Shown here: positions 1 through 7,748 of the stretch, one piece after another
How positions within the stretch are numbered: position 1 is the first letter of the stretch
How the letters are laid out: the number at the start of each line of letters is the position of its first letter
Source: an uncultured Roseibium sp.
Lineage (GTDB): Bacteria > Pseudomonadota > Alphaproteobacteria > Rhizobiales > Stappiaceae
Length of the DNA stretch: 64,000 nucleotides
Assembly: GCF_963675985.1 (NCBI RefSeq)
Contig: NZ_OY780958.1
Location: 1,612,001-1,676,000, forward strand
Reading direction: 5' to 3'
Translations under genes and position numbers: made by a program
Notes under the pieces: generated by a model
Told to the model about the DNA's origin: nothing
Seen by the model: the letters and a program-made list of their open reading frames with translations, nothing else
The model's database searches: none

Positions 1-1013
1 CCGACGAGTACGATTGTTTCCGCTTTGTTAGCCGGCGAATTATCTCGGATCCGAGGACGCCCACTTCGTCCCGCTGCCCATATGGCAAGACCGGTTCCGC
101 CCATGACAGGTATGCCGAGCGCCATCAATCCCAGCATAAGGCCGAGCAGGGAGGCCCCTTGTCCGGTATGCAGCATGTAAATGGTTTCCGAGACGCGTTC
201 CCATACGGTCAGTTCTGCCCAGGCCAACAGGTCGCCTGTGCCCTGGTCGATATATCCCGTGCCGGTATCGGTTTTCAGGGTGAAAACGTCGGTCGTATCG
301 CCCGGATACGGGAAGGTCAGGTCACGAAAGTCCGTGACGGCGGTTCGATCGAGAGTGGGGATCTTGATCAGCGGGATGCCGGTCTTTCCACTAACCTCGG
401 CGGGAAAGGCCGGTTTGCCGAGGCCGTCGGGTAGAAGATCGAAGGTCGACGCGGTCATCCAGAGCGCGGTTACCGACGAGATGAGGAGACCGGCGACGGC
501 GAGACGCGCAATCTCGACATGGAGCCTGCCGGACAAGGGGCCTTTCAGCGGGGAAAGCCACCGGCGCCAACCACCCGTACGGCGTGCGATCAGAAAGATA
601 CCGGAGACAGACAGCACCAGAAGCGTACCTGCACCCAGTGCCGCAACGAGACGTCCGGTGTCATCGAGGAACAGCGAGCGGTGCAGGTTTGTCAGCCAGC
701 GTTCGAGCTGGTTCGGATCGGCAGAGGCGACACCGGTTCCGGTGACCGGGTCGATCACGGCCGATCCGGGCCGTCCGTCTGCAAACCAGTAGGCGGTGAT
801 CCGGCCCGACGGCGCGCGCCGGATCTGCTCAACCCCGGGGTAGCTGTTTTGGATCCGCTGCGCGAGATCCGCCACGCTCTGGCCTGTCTGCGCTCGTGGT
901 GCCGTAAGGGTTTCCGCCGCCGGGAAAAGCGACAGAGCGGCACCGCTCAAGGCGAGGACGGTCAGAAGGAGTGCTGCCAGGAGACCAGGCCAGCGATGGA
1001 GCGCGCGGATCAT
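1..1013 (-). CDS. PepSY-TM membrane protein, probable flavoreductase fusion (C-terminus cut by window edge)
   Basis: The reading frame starts at the ATG at 1013 and stays open to the window edge, giving about 337 residues with no stop. The N-terminus (MIRALHRWPGLLAALLLTVL) is a membrane segment; a PepSY-like stretch follows, with an HRSLF motif near residue 113, then at least three more hydrophobic helices near residues 122-142, 166-186 and 285-310. The last visible residues (ETIVLV) look like the first beta strand of a flavodoxin domain, so the complete protein may be a PepSY-TM/flavodoxin/FAD-NAD(P) reductase passing electrons across the inner membrane; that part is inferred. It is the distal gene of a minus-strand redox cluster with DUF2271 and cytochrome b561 genes. 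A plain PepSY-TM protein is the alternative. Confidence 0.75.
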   Translation of the reverse strand, partial: MIRALHRWPGLLAALLLTVLALSGAALSLFPAAETLTAPRAQTGQSVADLAQRIQNSYPGVEQIRRAPSGRITAYWFADGRPGSAVIDPVTGTGVASADPNQLERWLTNLHRSLFLDDTGRLVAALGAGTLLVLSVSGIFLIARRTGGWRRWLSPLKGPLSGRLHVEIARLAVAGLLISSVTALWMTASTFDLLPDGLGKPAFPAEVSGKTGIPLIKIPTLDRTAVTDFRDLTFPYPGDTTDVFTLKTDTGTGYIDQGTGDLLAWAELTVWERVSETIYMLHTGQGASLLGLMLGLMALGIPVMGGTGLAIWAAGRSGRPRIRDNSPANKAETIVLV

Positions 1014-1023
1014 GTCAATCTCC

Positions 1024-1494
1024 TTAGAAGTTGTAGCTGAAAGAGTTGATGTAGCGGCGGCCGTGAATGGAGGTTCCAGCGCCGGCGGATGTCAGCGGCA
1101 CGGTGATTTCGTTGGGGCTGTCGCGCATGTCTTCGACCGCGGCATCGATATGCAGTTCGTAGCCCGCGTCGAACAGGGTGTCGGCAAGATCCAGTGTGAT
1201 CTTGAGGGAACGGCCGGCTCCGACACTGGCGCCGGTGATGCCGTTGATTTCCGCCGGGTTGCCGTTGGTGGCGCGGAACCAGTCGCCCAGGTGCTCATAG
1301 TATTTGGACTTGGCGCCGGCCATCCAGAGGCTGCCGGCATAAGCCCCTTTGGCATCCGTCACGTAGAGGGCAAGATAGGCGCCGTCACCACCGTAGTTGT
1401 TGAGGGTCGTTGTCAGAGTTACGGGCTTGGCCGAAGCAAGGCCTGGCAGTGTCAATGCAGTCGTCAGCGCAAGGGCTGCAAGAAGCGATTTCAT
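1024..1494 (-). CDS. Periplasmic DUF2271 family protein
   Basis: This is a 156-residue exported protein. The start MKSLLAALAL is preferred over longer in-frame starts because it begins a classical signal peptide ending near ASA-KP (residues 21-23) and is preceded by a GAAAGG-type ribosome site. The mature part matches DUF2271: a beta-rich domain with YLALYVTDAKG, a W-rich segment (GSLWMAGAKSKYYEHLGDWF) and GITGASVGAG. DUF2271 genes usually lie beside PepSY-TM flavoreductases, as here (10 bp from the next gene), and the protein is thought to work with that redox system in the periplasm. Its biochemical role is unknown. Confidence 0.85.
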   Translation of the reverse strand: MKSLLAALALTTALTLPGLASAKPVTLTTTLNNYGGDGAYLALYVTDAKGAYAGSLWMAGAKSKYYEHLGDWFRATNGNPAEINGITGASVGAGRSLKITLDLADTLFDAGYELHIDAAVEDMRDSPNEITVPLTSAGAGTSIHGRRYINSFSYNF

Positions 1495-1592
1495 GATCCG
1501 GTTGCCTTTCTGGTGGGATTGATCGTTGGCTTGGGTTGCGAGCCGACGGGAGTGTGCATCTCGGACACTCTCCCGACTGGCCACGGGGGCTT

Positions 1593-1949
1593 TCAGTTGA
1601 CCTGGACTTTCGGTCCGGAGCCGTTTCCGAAAAGGCCGTTTTTCGGCGGTGCGACTGTTCCGGCAGGGGCTGGGTTTGCCTGGGCCCCGTAACGGCCGTC
1701 ATCATCATCATCGTCGTCATCGTGACGGGATCGGCCGTAGCTACGGTGATCGTCGTCGTGACGTGCGCGCCTGTAGTCGCCGCGTTCATCTTCGTCGTCA
1801 CTTGCCAGCATCACATGTGCCGGCCGATTGCCATGTTCTGAGAAATGCCGGCCGCAACCGCCTTCACCAAAAAAGGCGCTATAGGCGGGCAGGGCGATGA
1901 CTGCGGTCAATGCTGTGCCGGCTGCGAGGATTGCGAGGGTCTTCTTCAT
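1593..1949 (-). CDS. Exported Asp/His-rich small protein with poly-Asp run
   Basis: The protein has 118 residues with a clear signal peptide starting at MKKTLAILAAG; a GGAGAT ribosome site lies just upstream. I recognise no domain. The mature chain is dominated by Asp, Arg and His, with SDDEDERGDY, ARHDDDHRSYGRSRH and then eight consecutive Asp residues, encoded by a GAT/GAC trinucleotide run at about 1698-1723. The C-terminal part is Pro/Gly-rich (NPAPAGTVAPPKNG). Such composition suggests binding of divalent cations in the periplasm; that is inference. It sits between the cytochrome b561 pseudogene and DUF2271 and probably belongs to the same cation/redox cluster. Confidence 0.7.
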   Translation of the reverse strand: MKKTLAILAAGTALTAVIALPAYSAFFGEGGCGRHFSEHGNRPAHVMLASDDEDERGDYRRARHDDDHRSYGRSRHDDDDDDDDGRYGAQANPAPAGTVAPPKNGLFGNGSGPKVQVN

Positions 1950-2050
1950 CGGAAATCTCCTTCCATGTGAACCGATGAAGGCAATCTCGTCCTTCAGCCT
2001 GAGCGCTGCCTGACAGCAATCGATTTTCTGCTTCAGCTTGCGTTCAGGAA

Positions 2051-2085
2051 AATGCCCCGCCCGGAGGTTTTCCGGGCGGGGCATT
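2051..2085 (-). terminator. Strong perfect hairpin after cytochrome b561 pseudogene
   Basis: A 15-bp perfect inverted repeat (AATGCCCCGCCCGGA and its complement) with a 5-nt loop lies 38 bp past the end of the cytochrome reading frame. Read on the minus strand it is followed by TTCCTG rather than a long U-run, so it could be a terminator or an mRNA-stabilising stem. Confidence 0.65.
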
Positions 2086-2123
2086 ATCTTGAGGAGGCGC
2101 TTTCCTGTTTTTTGCCGGGGATG

Positions 2124-2730
2124 TCAGGCAATATCGCCGGGGTCCGGGGCGCGTTTCCTGCTGGCGATCATGGCGCGGGCGAGGTTCTCCCTATGACGGA
2201 AGGAGGCAATGGCGACACCTGCCAGATGAAGTGCGACCAGCAAGAGCATGAGGTTGGCGAAGACTTCATTCAGTTCTTCCAGCGGGTCTTCGCGTTCGCC
2301 GTCTTCACCGTATTCGCCGTCATCCTCATCGGTCTGGGCCGTGGTAATGATTTGCGGCAGATCGGGCAGGAGGGCCTGCCGGGTAGGGTCGGCCATCATC
2401 CAGCCGGTGAAGGCGGTGCCTGTCAGGGTGATCAGCAGGGCCACGATCATGACCGCGCCCGTCGGATTATGACCGATGTAACGGCGTTCCCGTCCATGTG
2501 CCGTATCGGCGAGACAGCGGACAACGGCTTCGGGACCGCGTATGAATTGAGTGAAGCGGGCATAACGGGAGCCGAGGCCCCCCAAAAGACGCGAAACGCG
2601 ATCAGAGCCGGTACTACTTATCCGGAAAACTTGTGAAGCGGTTGGAGTTCGTTGGCGGTCAGGCGCGCAGTCGCGAATGCCGCGACAAGTGTCCAATGAA
2701 AGATCCGAACCAGAGGGTTTCAGTGGTTTG
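2124..2730 (-). pseudogene. Cytochrome b561 family protein, degraded (two stops and a frameshift)
   Basis: Homology to di-heme cytochrome b561 runs across two reading frames. The upstream frame reads NPLVRIFHWTLVAAFATARL, then TANELQPLHKFSG, then after a TAA VVPALIAFRVFWG; the downstream frame continues LGSRYARFTQFIRGPEAV, HGRERRYIGHNP, two further helices and an acidic loop. Lesions seen: a TGA (2720-2722) where a Trp is normal before NPLVR, a TAA (2618-2620) where the family usually has Tyr after FSG, and a one-base shift at a C6/G6 run (2578-2583). Heme-ligand histidines remain recognisable (FHW, LHK, HNP, LHL). No intact start was found upstream. Three independent lesions make a sequencing error unlikely. 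Confidence 0.8.
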
Positions 2731-2782
2731 ATTCCAACATTTGCATCCCCGTTCGGCGACTTGCATTGCAAATGTTGGAATC
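2730..2782. repeat. 16-bp perfect inverted repeat with 21-bp spacer
   Basis: GATTCCAACATTTGCA at 2730-2745 is repeated in inverted orientation at 2767-2782. Outside the arms the similarity continues imperfectly (GGTTT on the left, AAAACC on the right). It lies exactly at the degraded 5' end of the cytochrome pseudogene and could be an insertion scar, a small mobile-element end or an old operator. Confidence 0.5.
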
Positions 2783-2901
2783 TTCAAAACCGCTAGCTAA
2801 ATATATGTTTCTAGAGGACCTTTTGAATCTGACATTGGAATACGAGGCAAGCCGCAAGCGGGACTCAATTGTCAAACTCTATCCACTAGACGCGAATCGT
2901 C

Positions 2902-3222
2902 TCAGTCATCGTGACCACCCTTCCTTTCGCGGTGAGAGCGGTCATCGTGGTCGCCTTTGTACTCCAGCTCGAGGATGTCGAGGGTCGCCGGGTGAACGGT
3001 GGCTTTCATGGCCCGGCCATCAACGTCCTGGCCGATAATCTCGTAGCATCCGTCGTGAATCTTTATCCGGCGGACCGTCCAGCCTCGCTGGTCGGCAAGC
3101 TCGGTAACGGCTTTGCGCGGCTGCCAGTCGGTCATGGGGACGAAACAATCGTCGTCTGCGCTGGCGGCGTCGGTCAAAAGGATTGCGCCCAGGAACGCCA
3201 GAATTGTCAGGGGCTGTCTCAT
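2902..3222 (-). CDS. Small periplasmic PepSY domain protein
   Basis: This 106-residue protein has a signal peptide (MRQPLTILAFLGAILLTDAASA) and a single PepSY-like domain: KAVTELADQRGWTVRRIKI, then CYEIIGQDVDGRAMKATVHP and a final LDILELEYKGD. The C-terminus is a His/Asp/Lys-rich tail (HDDRSHRERKGGHDD) that may bind metal. A GGAG site precedes the ATG. It is transcribed divergently from the response-regulator gene, an arrangement typical of PepSY proteins controlled by a neighbouring two-component system. It probably senses or buffers a periplasmic ligand, or interacts with the PepSY-TM reductase; the ligand is unknown. Confidence 0.8.
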   Translation of the reverse strand: MRQPLTILAFLGAILLTDAASADDDCFVPMTDWQPRKAVTELADQRGWTVRRIKIHDGCYEIIGQDVDGRAMKATVHPATLDILELEYKGDHDDRSHRERKGGHDD

Positions 3223-3279
3223 AGGCCAAACTCCGGTTCGAGGCCATTCAGTCGATTTCGGTTACACATGAGCCATGAA

Positions 3280-3330
3280 GCTGACGGGATCCTGAAGCAG
3301 GTTCCGCCTGTGCTTCAGCTTTGTGTCAGC
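3280..3330. promoter_or_regulatory. Symmetric 51-bp operator candidate between PepSY gene and two-component system
   Basis: The order is GCTGAC, 6 bp, CTGAAGCA, 11 bp, TGCTTCAG, 6 bp, GTCAGC: a perfectly symmetric four-block palindrome. Within each arm the half-sites repeat at a 12-bp step, close to the spacing used by OmpR/PhoB-family dimers. It lies in the 155-bp divergent promoter region, so the adjacent regulator may control both directions. Confidence 0.5.
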
Positions 3331-3377
3331 AGCGCGATGAACAGTATGCCTGCGTGAATTTAGAGGTAATGAAAACC

Positions 3378-4037
3378 ATGCGGATACTGCTGATCGAAGA
3401 CGACACGGTACTGGGGACTGCGGTACGGGACCAGATTGCGAGTGACGGTCATTCGGTCGATTGGGTTCTGCGCCTCGACGAAGCCCGTGACGCCATCTCC
3501 GGCACGGCATATGACCTCATTCTGCTCGATCTCATGCTTCCGGACGGTCGCGGCGTTCCCTTCCTGAAGGATTTGCGATCCAGGGGAGACGTGACTCCGG
3601 TGATCATTCTCACAGCGCTCGACCAGGTGTCGGACCGCATCGAAGGGCTGAATGCCGGCGCGGACGACTATATGGTCAAACCCTTCGATCTTGCTGAGCT
3701 TTCCGCGCGGATCGGATCTGTCGCCCGGCGATACACGGGGAACCCCAATCCGATCATCGTTCACGGGCCCCTGGAGGTCGATCTCGCCGCCCGCAGCATT
3801 CGAAAGGACGGTAAGCCGGTGCAATTGACCGCGCGAGAATGGGTGCTGTTCGAAGCGTTCCTGCAGCGTCCGGGACAGCTTCTGTCCAAGGGGCAATTGG
3901 AGGAACGGCTTTATTCCTTCGACACGGAAGTGGAAAGCAACACGATCGAGGTTCATGTCAGCCGTCTCCGCAAGAAACTGGGCGCGGGGATTATCGAGAC
4001 CGAACGAGGGCTCGGCTACCGGCTGGGGGCCGCATGA
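3378..4037 (+). CDS. OmpR/PhoB-family response regulator
   Basis: The protein has 219 residues. The receiver domain (1-115) carries the acidic pair E7-D8-D9, phospho-acceptor D51 in LILLDLMLPDGRG and a conserved Lys in YMVKPFD. The winged-helix effector domain follows from about residue 125 (LTAREWVLFEAFLQRPGQLLSK ... IEVHVSRLRKKL ... GLGYRLG). The start at 3378 (MRILLIEDD) is chosen because GAGG at 3363-3366 is well spaced for it and too close to the alternative ATG at 3369. The stop overlaps the kinase start (ATGA). It resembles QseB/PmrA-type regulators and is likely to act at the palindrome just upstream. Confidence 0.93.
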   Translation: MRILLIEDDTVLGTAVRDQIASDGHSVDWVLRLDEARDAISGTAYDLILLDLMLPDGRGVPFLKDLRSRGDVTPVIILTALDQVSDRIEGLNAGADDYMVKPFDLAELSARIGSVARRYTGNPNPIIVHGPLEVDLAARSIRKDGKPVQLTAREWVLFEAFLQRPGQLLSKGQLEERLYSFDTEVESNTIEVHVSRLRKKLGAGIIETERGLGYRLGAA

Positions 4038-5362
4038 GGCTGCCCCGCACGCTTCAGGTCCGGCTCGCCCTGGGGATCGGGCTTTTATTGACGTTGCTCT
4101 GGGTCGGTGTTGCAACGGTGACGGCTGTCATGTTGCGGCACGATCTGGATGAAGTGTTCGATTCCGCGTTGCAGGAAACCGCACAGAGGATTCTGCCGCT
4201 TGCCGTTGTCGATATTATCGGCCGCGATGAAGAAGGCGTAACCCAGCACCTGGCGTCCATCCGGGCGCATAACGAGCATTTCACCTACATCGTGCGGGAT
4301 CGCGAAGGCAAGGTTCTGGTGCAGTCCCATGCGGCCGATCCCTCCATCTTTCCGGCTTATGACGGTCCCGGGTTTCGCCAGACGGCCGAGTATAGGTTTT
4401 ACAACGACGCGGCTTTGCGGGACAGTATCCGGATTTCCGTGGCGGAGCCGCTTTCCCGCCGGGGGGAGGCCGCGCGGGAGTTACAAATCGGCCTCGGTTT
4501 GCCTTTGCTTGGCGTTATACCGATCACTCTGATCGCCGTCGCCCTTGTCCTGCGCCGCAGCCTGGCACCGGTACGCCGGTTTCGGGACGGACTGGCAGCG
4601 CGCGGCGCCCGGGATTTATCTCCCGTGGAAGCGGGCGATCTTCCGGGTGAGATCGCGCCCGTCGCCGACACGTTGAACGCGCTGCTATCGCGGCTGAAGG
4701 CGGCTTTTGATGCCGAGCGGAGTTTTGCGGCGAATGCAGCGCACGAATTACGGACCCCGCTTGCGGGAGCGATCGCCCAGGCTCAGCGGCTGCAGTCGGA
4801 GACTTCCGATCCGATGGCCGGGCAACGCGCGGCGGAGATCGAAACCTCGCTGAAACGTTTGACGCGGGTGTCTGAGAGACTGATGCAAATGGCTCGTGCC
4901 GAGGGCGGCCGCCTTCGGGTCGGACAAGCGGCCGATCTGAGAACGGTTGTTCGCCTGGTCGTCGAGGATTTCGCAAGGCATTCTGCAACCGACCGTCTTG
5001 CGCTTTCTCTGCCCGAGCGGCCGGTCATGTCCGACTTCGATCCCGATGCCTTGGGTATCGTCATCAGAAATCTGATCGAGAATGCGTTGCGGCACGGGGC
5101 GCCGGACACGACGATCGAGGTGAAATTGTCGCCGGATGTCCGCCTTTCCGTTTCCAACGAATGCGCGGTCATCCCGGGTGAGGTGCTTGAACATCTCACC
5201 GATCGCTTCGAGCGAATGAATTCCTCCAATGCTGGCAGCGGTCTGGGCCTTGCCATCGTCGCAACCATTGCCGAGAGGGTCGGCGGCGAACTGAGCCTCA
5301 AATCACCGGTGCCAGGCAGAATGTCGGGCTTTCTTGCCGAAGTGCACTTTCCTCCGGCCTGA
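4034..5362 (+). CDS. Sensor histidine kinase of the two-component pair
   Basis: This 442-residue inner-membrane kinase has a TM helix at about 10-33, a periplasmic sensor region (34-150), a second TM helix at about 152-173, a HAMP-like linker, a dimerisation/phospho-acceptor box FAANAAHELRTPLAGA with H237, an N box (NLIENALRHG) and a C-terminal ATP lid/G box (SGLGLAIVATIAERVGG). The start overlaps the regulator stop by 4 bp, so the two are translationally coupled. The sensor region is of QseC type without a recognised ligand motif. Context (PepSY proteins, poly-Asp protein) suggests that it senses a cation or redox stress at the envelope; that is inference. Confidence 0.92.
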   Translation: MRLPRTLQVRLALGIGLLLTLLWVGVATVTAVMLRHDLDEVFDSALQETAQRILPLAVVDIIGRDEEGVTQHLASIRAHNEHFTYIVRDREGKVLVQSHAADPSIFPAYDGPGFRQTAEYRFYNDAALRDSIRISVAEPLSRRGEAARELQIGLGLPLLGVIPITLIAVALVLRRSLAPVRRFRDGLAARGARDLSPVEAGDLPGEIAPVADTLNALLSRLKAAFDAERSFAANAAHELRTPLAGAIAQAQRLQSETSDPMAGQRAAEIETSLKRLTRVSERLMQMARAEGGRLRVGQAADLRTVVRLVVEDFARHSATDRLALSLPERPVMSDFDPDALGIVIRNLIENALRHGAPDTTIEVKLSPDVRLSVSNECAVIPGEVLEHLTDRFERMNSSNAGSGLGLAIVATIAERVGGELSLKSPVPGRMSGFLAEVHFPPA

Positions 5363-5486
5363 GAGCCGGATGTGCCGACCAAGAGTTTGGATACATGAAG
5401 AGAGGTGTGAGGCCGCCCGCTCGGTATGATGAGGGATTTTCAAGGCCAGATGATCTCATCCGAACCGTTTTCTCCTGACGATTGAA

Positions 5487-5570
5487 ATATGCAAGATAAT
5501 TCTTGAATCGTCGCTTGTGATGTGTATTAAATTGCAGAAACCGCAAGGGGGAAGGTTCTGTAGGCAATAT
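5487..5570 (+). promoter_or_regulatory. TGCA-type boxes upstream of benzoate importer
   Basis: In the 277-bp gap before the binding-protein gene lie ATATGCA (5487-5493), TTGCA (5532-5536) and GCAATAT (5564-5570) in locally AT-rich DNA. Related boxes recur upstream of the other box transcription units. BoxR/BzdR-family regulators are known to bind TGCA-containing operators, so these are candidate BoxR sites; assignment is by similarity only. Confidence 0.4.
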
Positions 5571-5639
5571 AATACATAAAATTTGGTGCGGCCGCGATTA
5601 GATGGAAAAGCGTGCCGCTTTTTTCTGGGAGGAGAAAAC

Positions 5640-6802
5640 ATGAAGAACCATCTGATGGCCGCGCTTATGGCGTGCGCATCGGCGGCTTTTGTCGCGAATA
5701 CCGCTCAGGCTGCCGACCTCAAGATCGGCCTGCTTCTGCCGAAGAGCGGTCCTTATGCCGCGCTCGGCAAGGAAATCGAAGACGGTTTCACCATGGCCCT
5801 TGAAGAGGGTGGGAAGTCCGAAGAATTCAAGATCGTATCCGAAGACAGTGAAGCCAAGCCGCAGACCGGCGTGGCCAAGGCACGCAAGCTTGTGCTCCAG
5901 GACGAAGTGGATGCCATGGTCGGCATCGTGTCTTCGGCTGTCCTGGGCGCTGTCCGCGACTTCGTGGACGGTTCGAAGGTTCCGCTGGTCGTGGCCAACG
6001 CGGGTAATGATCAGGCGACGGGTAAGAACTGCAGCCGTTACATCACTCGTGTGTCGTTCTCGAACGGTCAGGTCAATCGCCCGATGGGCGAGTGGATGGC
6101 CCGGATCGGCATCAAGAAGGTCTATACGATGGCGCCGGACTATGCGGCCGGTCATCAGATGATCGATACGTTCTCGGAAGCGTTCAAAGCTGCAGGCGGT
6201 GAAATCGTTGGTTCCGAGTATACGCCTTTCGGCAAAACCCAGGATTTCGGCCCCTATCTGACCAAGGCAAAGGCGGCATCTCCGGATGCGATTTATGTCT
6301 TCTACGCCGGCAAGGAAGCCATCACCTTCGTCAAGCAGTACGATTCCTTCGGGCTGAAGAAGGACATCCCGCTTTACGGCTCCGGCTTCCTGACGTCTCC
6401 GCTTTATGTGGCGGCGGAAGGTCCGGCTGCTATCGGTGTGACGACGGCGCTGCATTATGTGCCGACTATCAACACGGCGGAAAACAAGGCCTTCGTTGAA
6501 GCCTTCAAGGCCAAGTTCGACCGTGCGCCGTCCGAGTATGCGTTCAGGGCTATGACGCCGGCCGCGTGCTCGTTGAAGCGGTTAATGCGGGGGCAACCGA
6601 CAGGGAATCGATCACGGAACAGCTTTCCAAGGTTTCCTATTCCGGTCCGCGCGGTCCGCTGACCATCGACCCGGCCACCAACAACGTCGTGCAGAACATC
6701 TATGTCTATGAAACCGTCGCCGACGGGGACGGCCTGACACAGAAGATGATCGGCACCATTGGTCTGGTACGCGATCCCGCCAACGGCTGCACCCTGAAGT
6801 AA
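5640..6802 (+). pseudogene. Branched-chain-type ABC substrate-binding protein for benzoate, one-base frameshift
   Basis: The frame from the ATG at 5640 (strong GGGAGGAG site) encodes a signal peptide ending NTAQA-AD and a type I periplasmic-binding fold (DLKIGLLLPKSGPYAALGKE; YAAGHQMIDTFSEAFKAAGG). After APSEYA at about 6542 it drifts into non-homologous sequence; the expected continuation VQGYDAGRVLVEAVNAG and the family C-terminus ending NGCTLK are in the next frame to the stop at 6802. Inserting one G near 6542 restores about 387 residues. Everything else in the transporter is intact, so this is either a recent inactivation or a sequence error. It heads the benzoate locus and would deliver benzoate to the permeases that follow. 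Confidence 0.8.
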
Positions 6803-6810
6803 CACACACC

Positions 6811-6839
6811 TGTCTGGCGCGGGTCACCCGCGCCAGACA
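6811..6839 (+). terminator. 13-bp perfect hairpin between binding protein and permease
   Basis: TGTCTGGCGCGGG, loop TCA, and the perfect complement lie 8 bp after the binding-protein stop. No U-run follows. Such stems after a solute-binding-protein gene commonly attenuate or stabilise mRNA so that binding protein exceeds membrane components. Confidence 0.6.
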
Positions 6840-6872
6840 CCGGCAATCATATATTCGGTGGGAGGGGCGACT

Positions 6873-7745
6873 ATGGTCGCGGATGCCGACTTCTGGCTGA
6901 CGCAGTTCCTCAATGGAATGCAGCTGTCCATGCTGTTGTTTCTGCTTTCGATCGGTTTGACGATCATTTTCGGCCTCATGCATTTCGTCAATCTCGCCCA
7001 TGGTGCGCTCTATATGGTTGGCGCCTATGTCGGGGTCAGTGCGGCGGCTTCCCTTGGAAACTTCTGGCTGGGGCTGATCGCGGCACCTCTCGCCGTTACG
7101 GTGGTCGGGATCTTTCTTTATGTCGCCGTCATTCGCCGCATGCGCACGGCAGGGCCGATGAACCAGGTTCTGGTGACCTTTGGACTGATCTTCGTCCTGG
7201 TCGATCTTGTACGCATTCTGTGGGGTGATATCGCCCTCGGCATGGAGCAGCCGGCGATCCTGTCCGGTCCGGCGGAGATCTTCGGGGTTACTTATCCGGC
7301 TTACCGTCTGTTCATCATCGCGGTGGGCCTCATCGTACTCGTCGCGCTCAGCCTGGTGCTTTCGCGCACCCAGATCGGGGCGATGGTGCGCGCCGGCGTA
7401 GAGAACGATGCCATGGCATCCTGCCTGGGCATCAATGTCGAACGGCTGTTCTTTGCGGTTTTTTGTGTCGGCTGCGCGCTGGCCGGGCTTGCGGGCGCGG
7501 TTGCCGCGCCGGTTTTCTCGGCAACGCCGTCCATGGCGACGGACATTCTCATTCCCACGCTGATCGTGGTGGTCATCGGCGGCCTAGGCAGCCTGGGTGG
7601 TGCCATCGTCGGATCGCTGATCATCGGCTTCATTCAGACCTTCGGTGCGGTGGTTTTGCCGGGATTTGCGTCCGTGCTCGTCTACGTGCTGCTCGCGATC
7701 GTCCTCATAGCCAAGCCGGCCGGCCTGTTGCCGGCCAGGAGCTAG
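6873..7745 (+). CDS. LivH-type permease of benzoate ABC importer
   Basis: This 290-residue, very hydrophobic protein is a branched-chain amino-acid (HAAT) type permease. It starts at ATG 6873, well placed behind GGGAGGGG. About eight membrane segments are visible. Family landmarks are GLTIIFGLMHFVNLAHGALYM near the N-terminus, RAGVENDAMASCLGINVERLF in the cytoplasmic coupling loop, and IVVVIGGLGSLGGAIVGS near the C-terminus. It forms the transmembrane channel with the next gene, which starts 3 bp after its stop. Its position in the box locus and the paralogy of box importers suggest benzoate or a related aromatic acid as substrate. Confidence 0.9.
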   Translation: MVADADFWLTQFLNGMQLSMLLFLLSIGLTIIFGLMHFVNLAHGALYMVGAYVGVSAAASLGNFWLGLIAAPLAVTVVGIFLYVAVIRRMRTAGPMNQVLVTFGLIFVLVDLVRILWGDIALGMEQPAILSGPAEIFGVTYPAYRLFIIAVGLIVLVALSLVLSRTQIGAMVRAGVENDAMASCLGINVERLFFAVFCVGCALAGLAGAVAAPVFSATPSMATDILIPTLIVVVIGGLGSLGGAIVGSLIIGFIQTFGAVVLPGFASVLVYVLLAIVLIAKPAGLLPARS

Positions 7746-7748
7746 CGC

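Noticed and set aside
1012..1692. Plus-strand open frame of 226 codons across DUF2271
   Set aside because: It overlaps a clear signal-peptide protein on the other strand and has no recognisable domain.
1698..1723. CAT/CGT repeat as a CRISPR or regulatory microsatellite
   Set aside because: It is explained by the poly-Asp codons of the small exported protein; no spacers are present.
2766..3038. Plus-strand frame of 90 codons starting inside the 16-bp inverted repeat
   Set aside because: Its second half is antisense to the PepSY gene and the first half matches nothing I know; the low-GC first part may be a fragment but cannot be supported as a gene.
5640..6802. Programmed frameshift in the binding-protein gene
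   Set aside because: No slippery heptamer or stimulating stem is seen at 6542, and no known binding protein of this type uses frameshifting; a simple base loss explains it.
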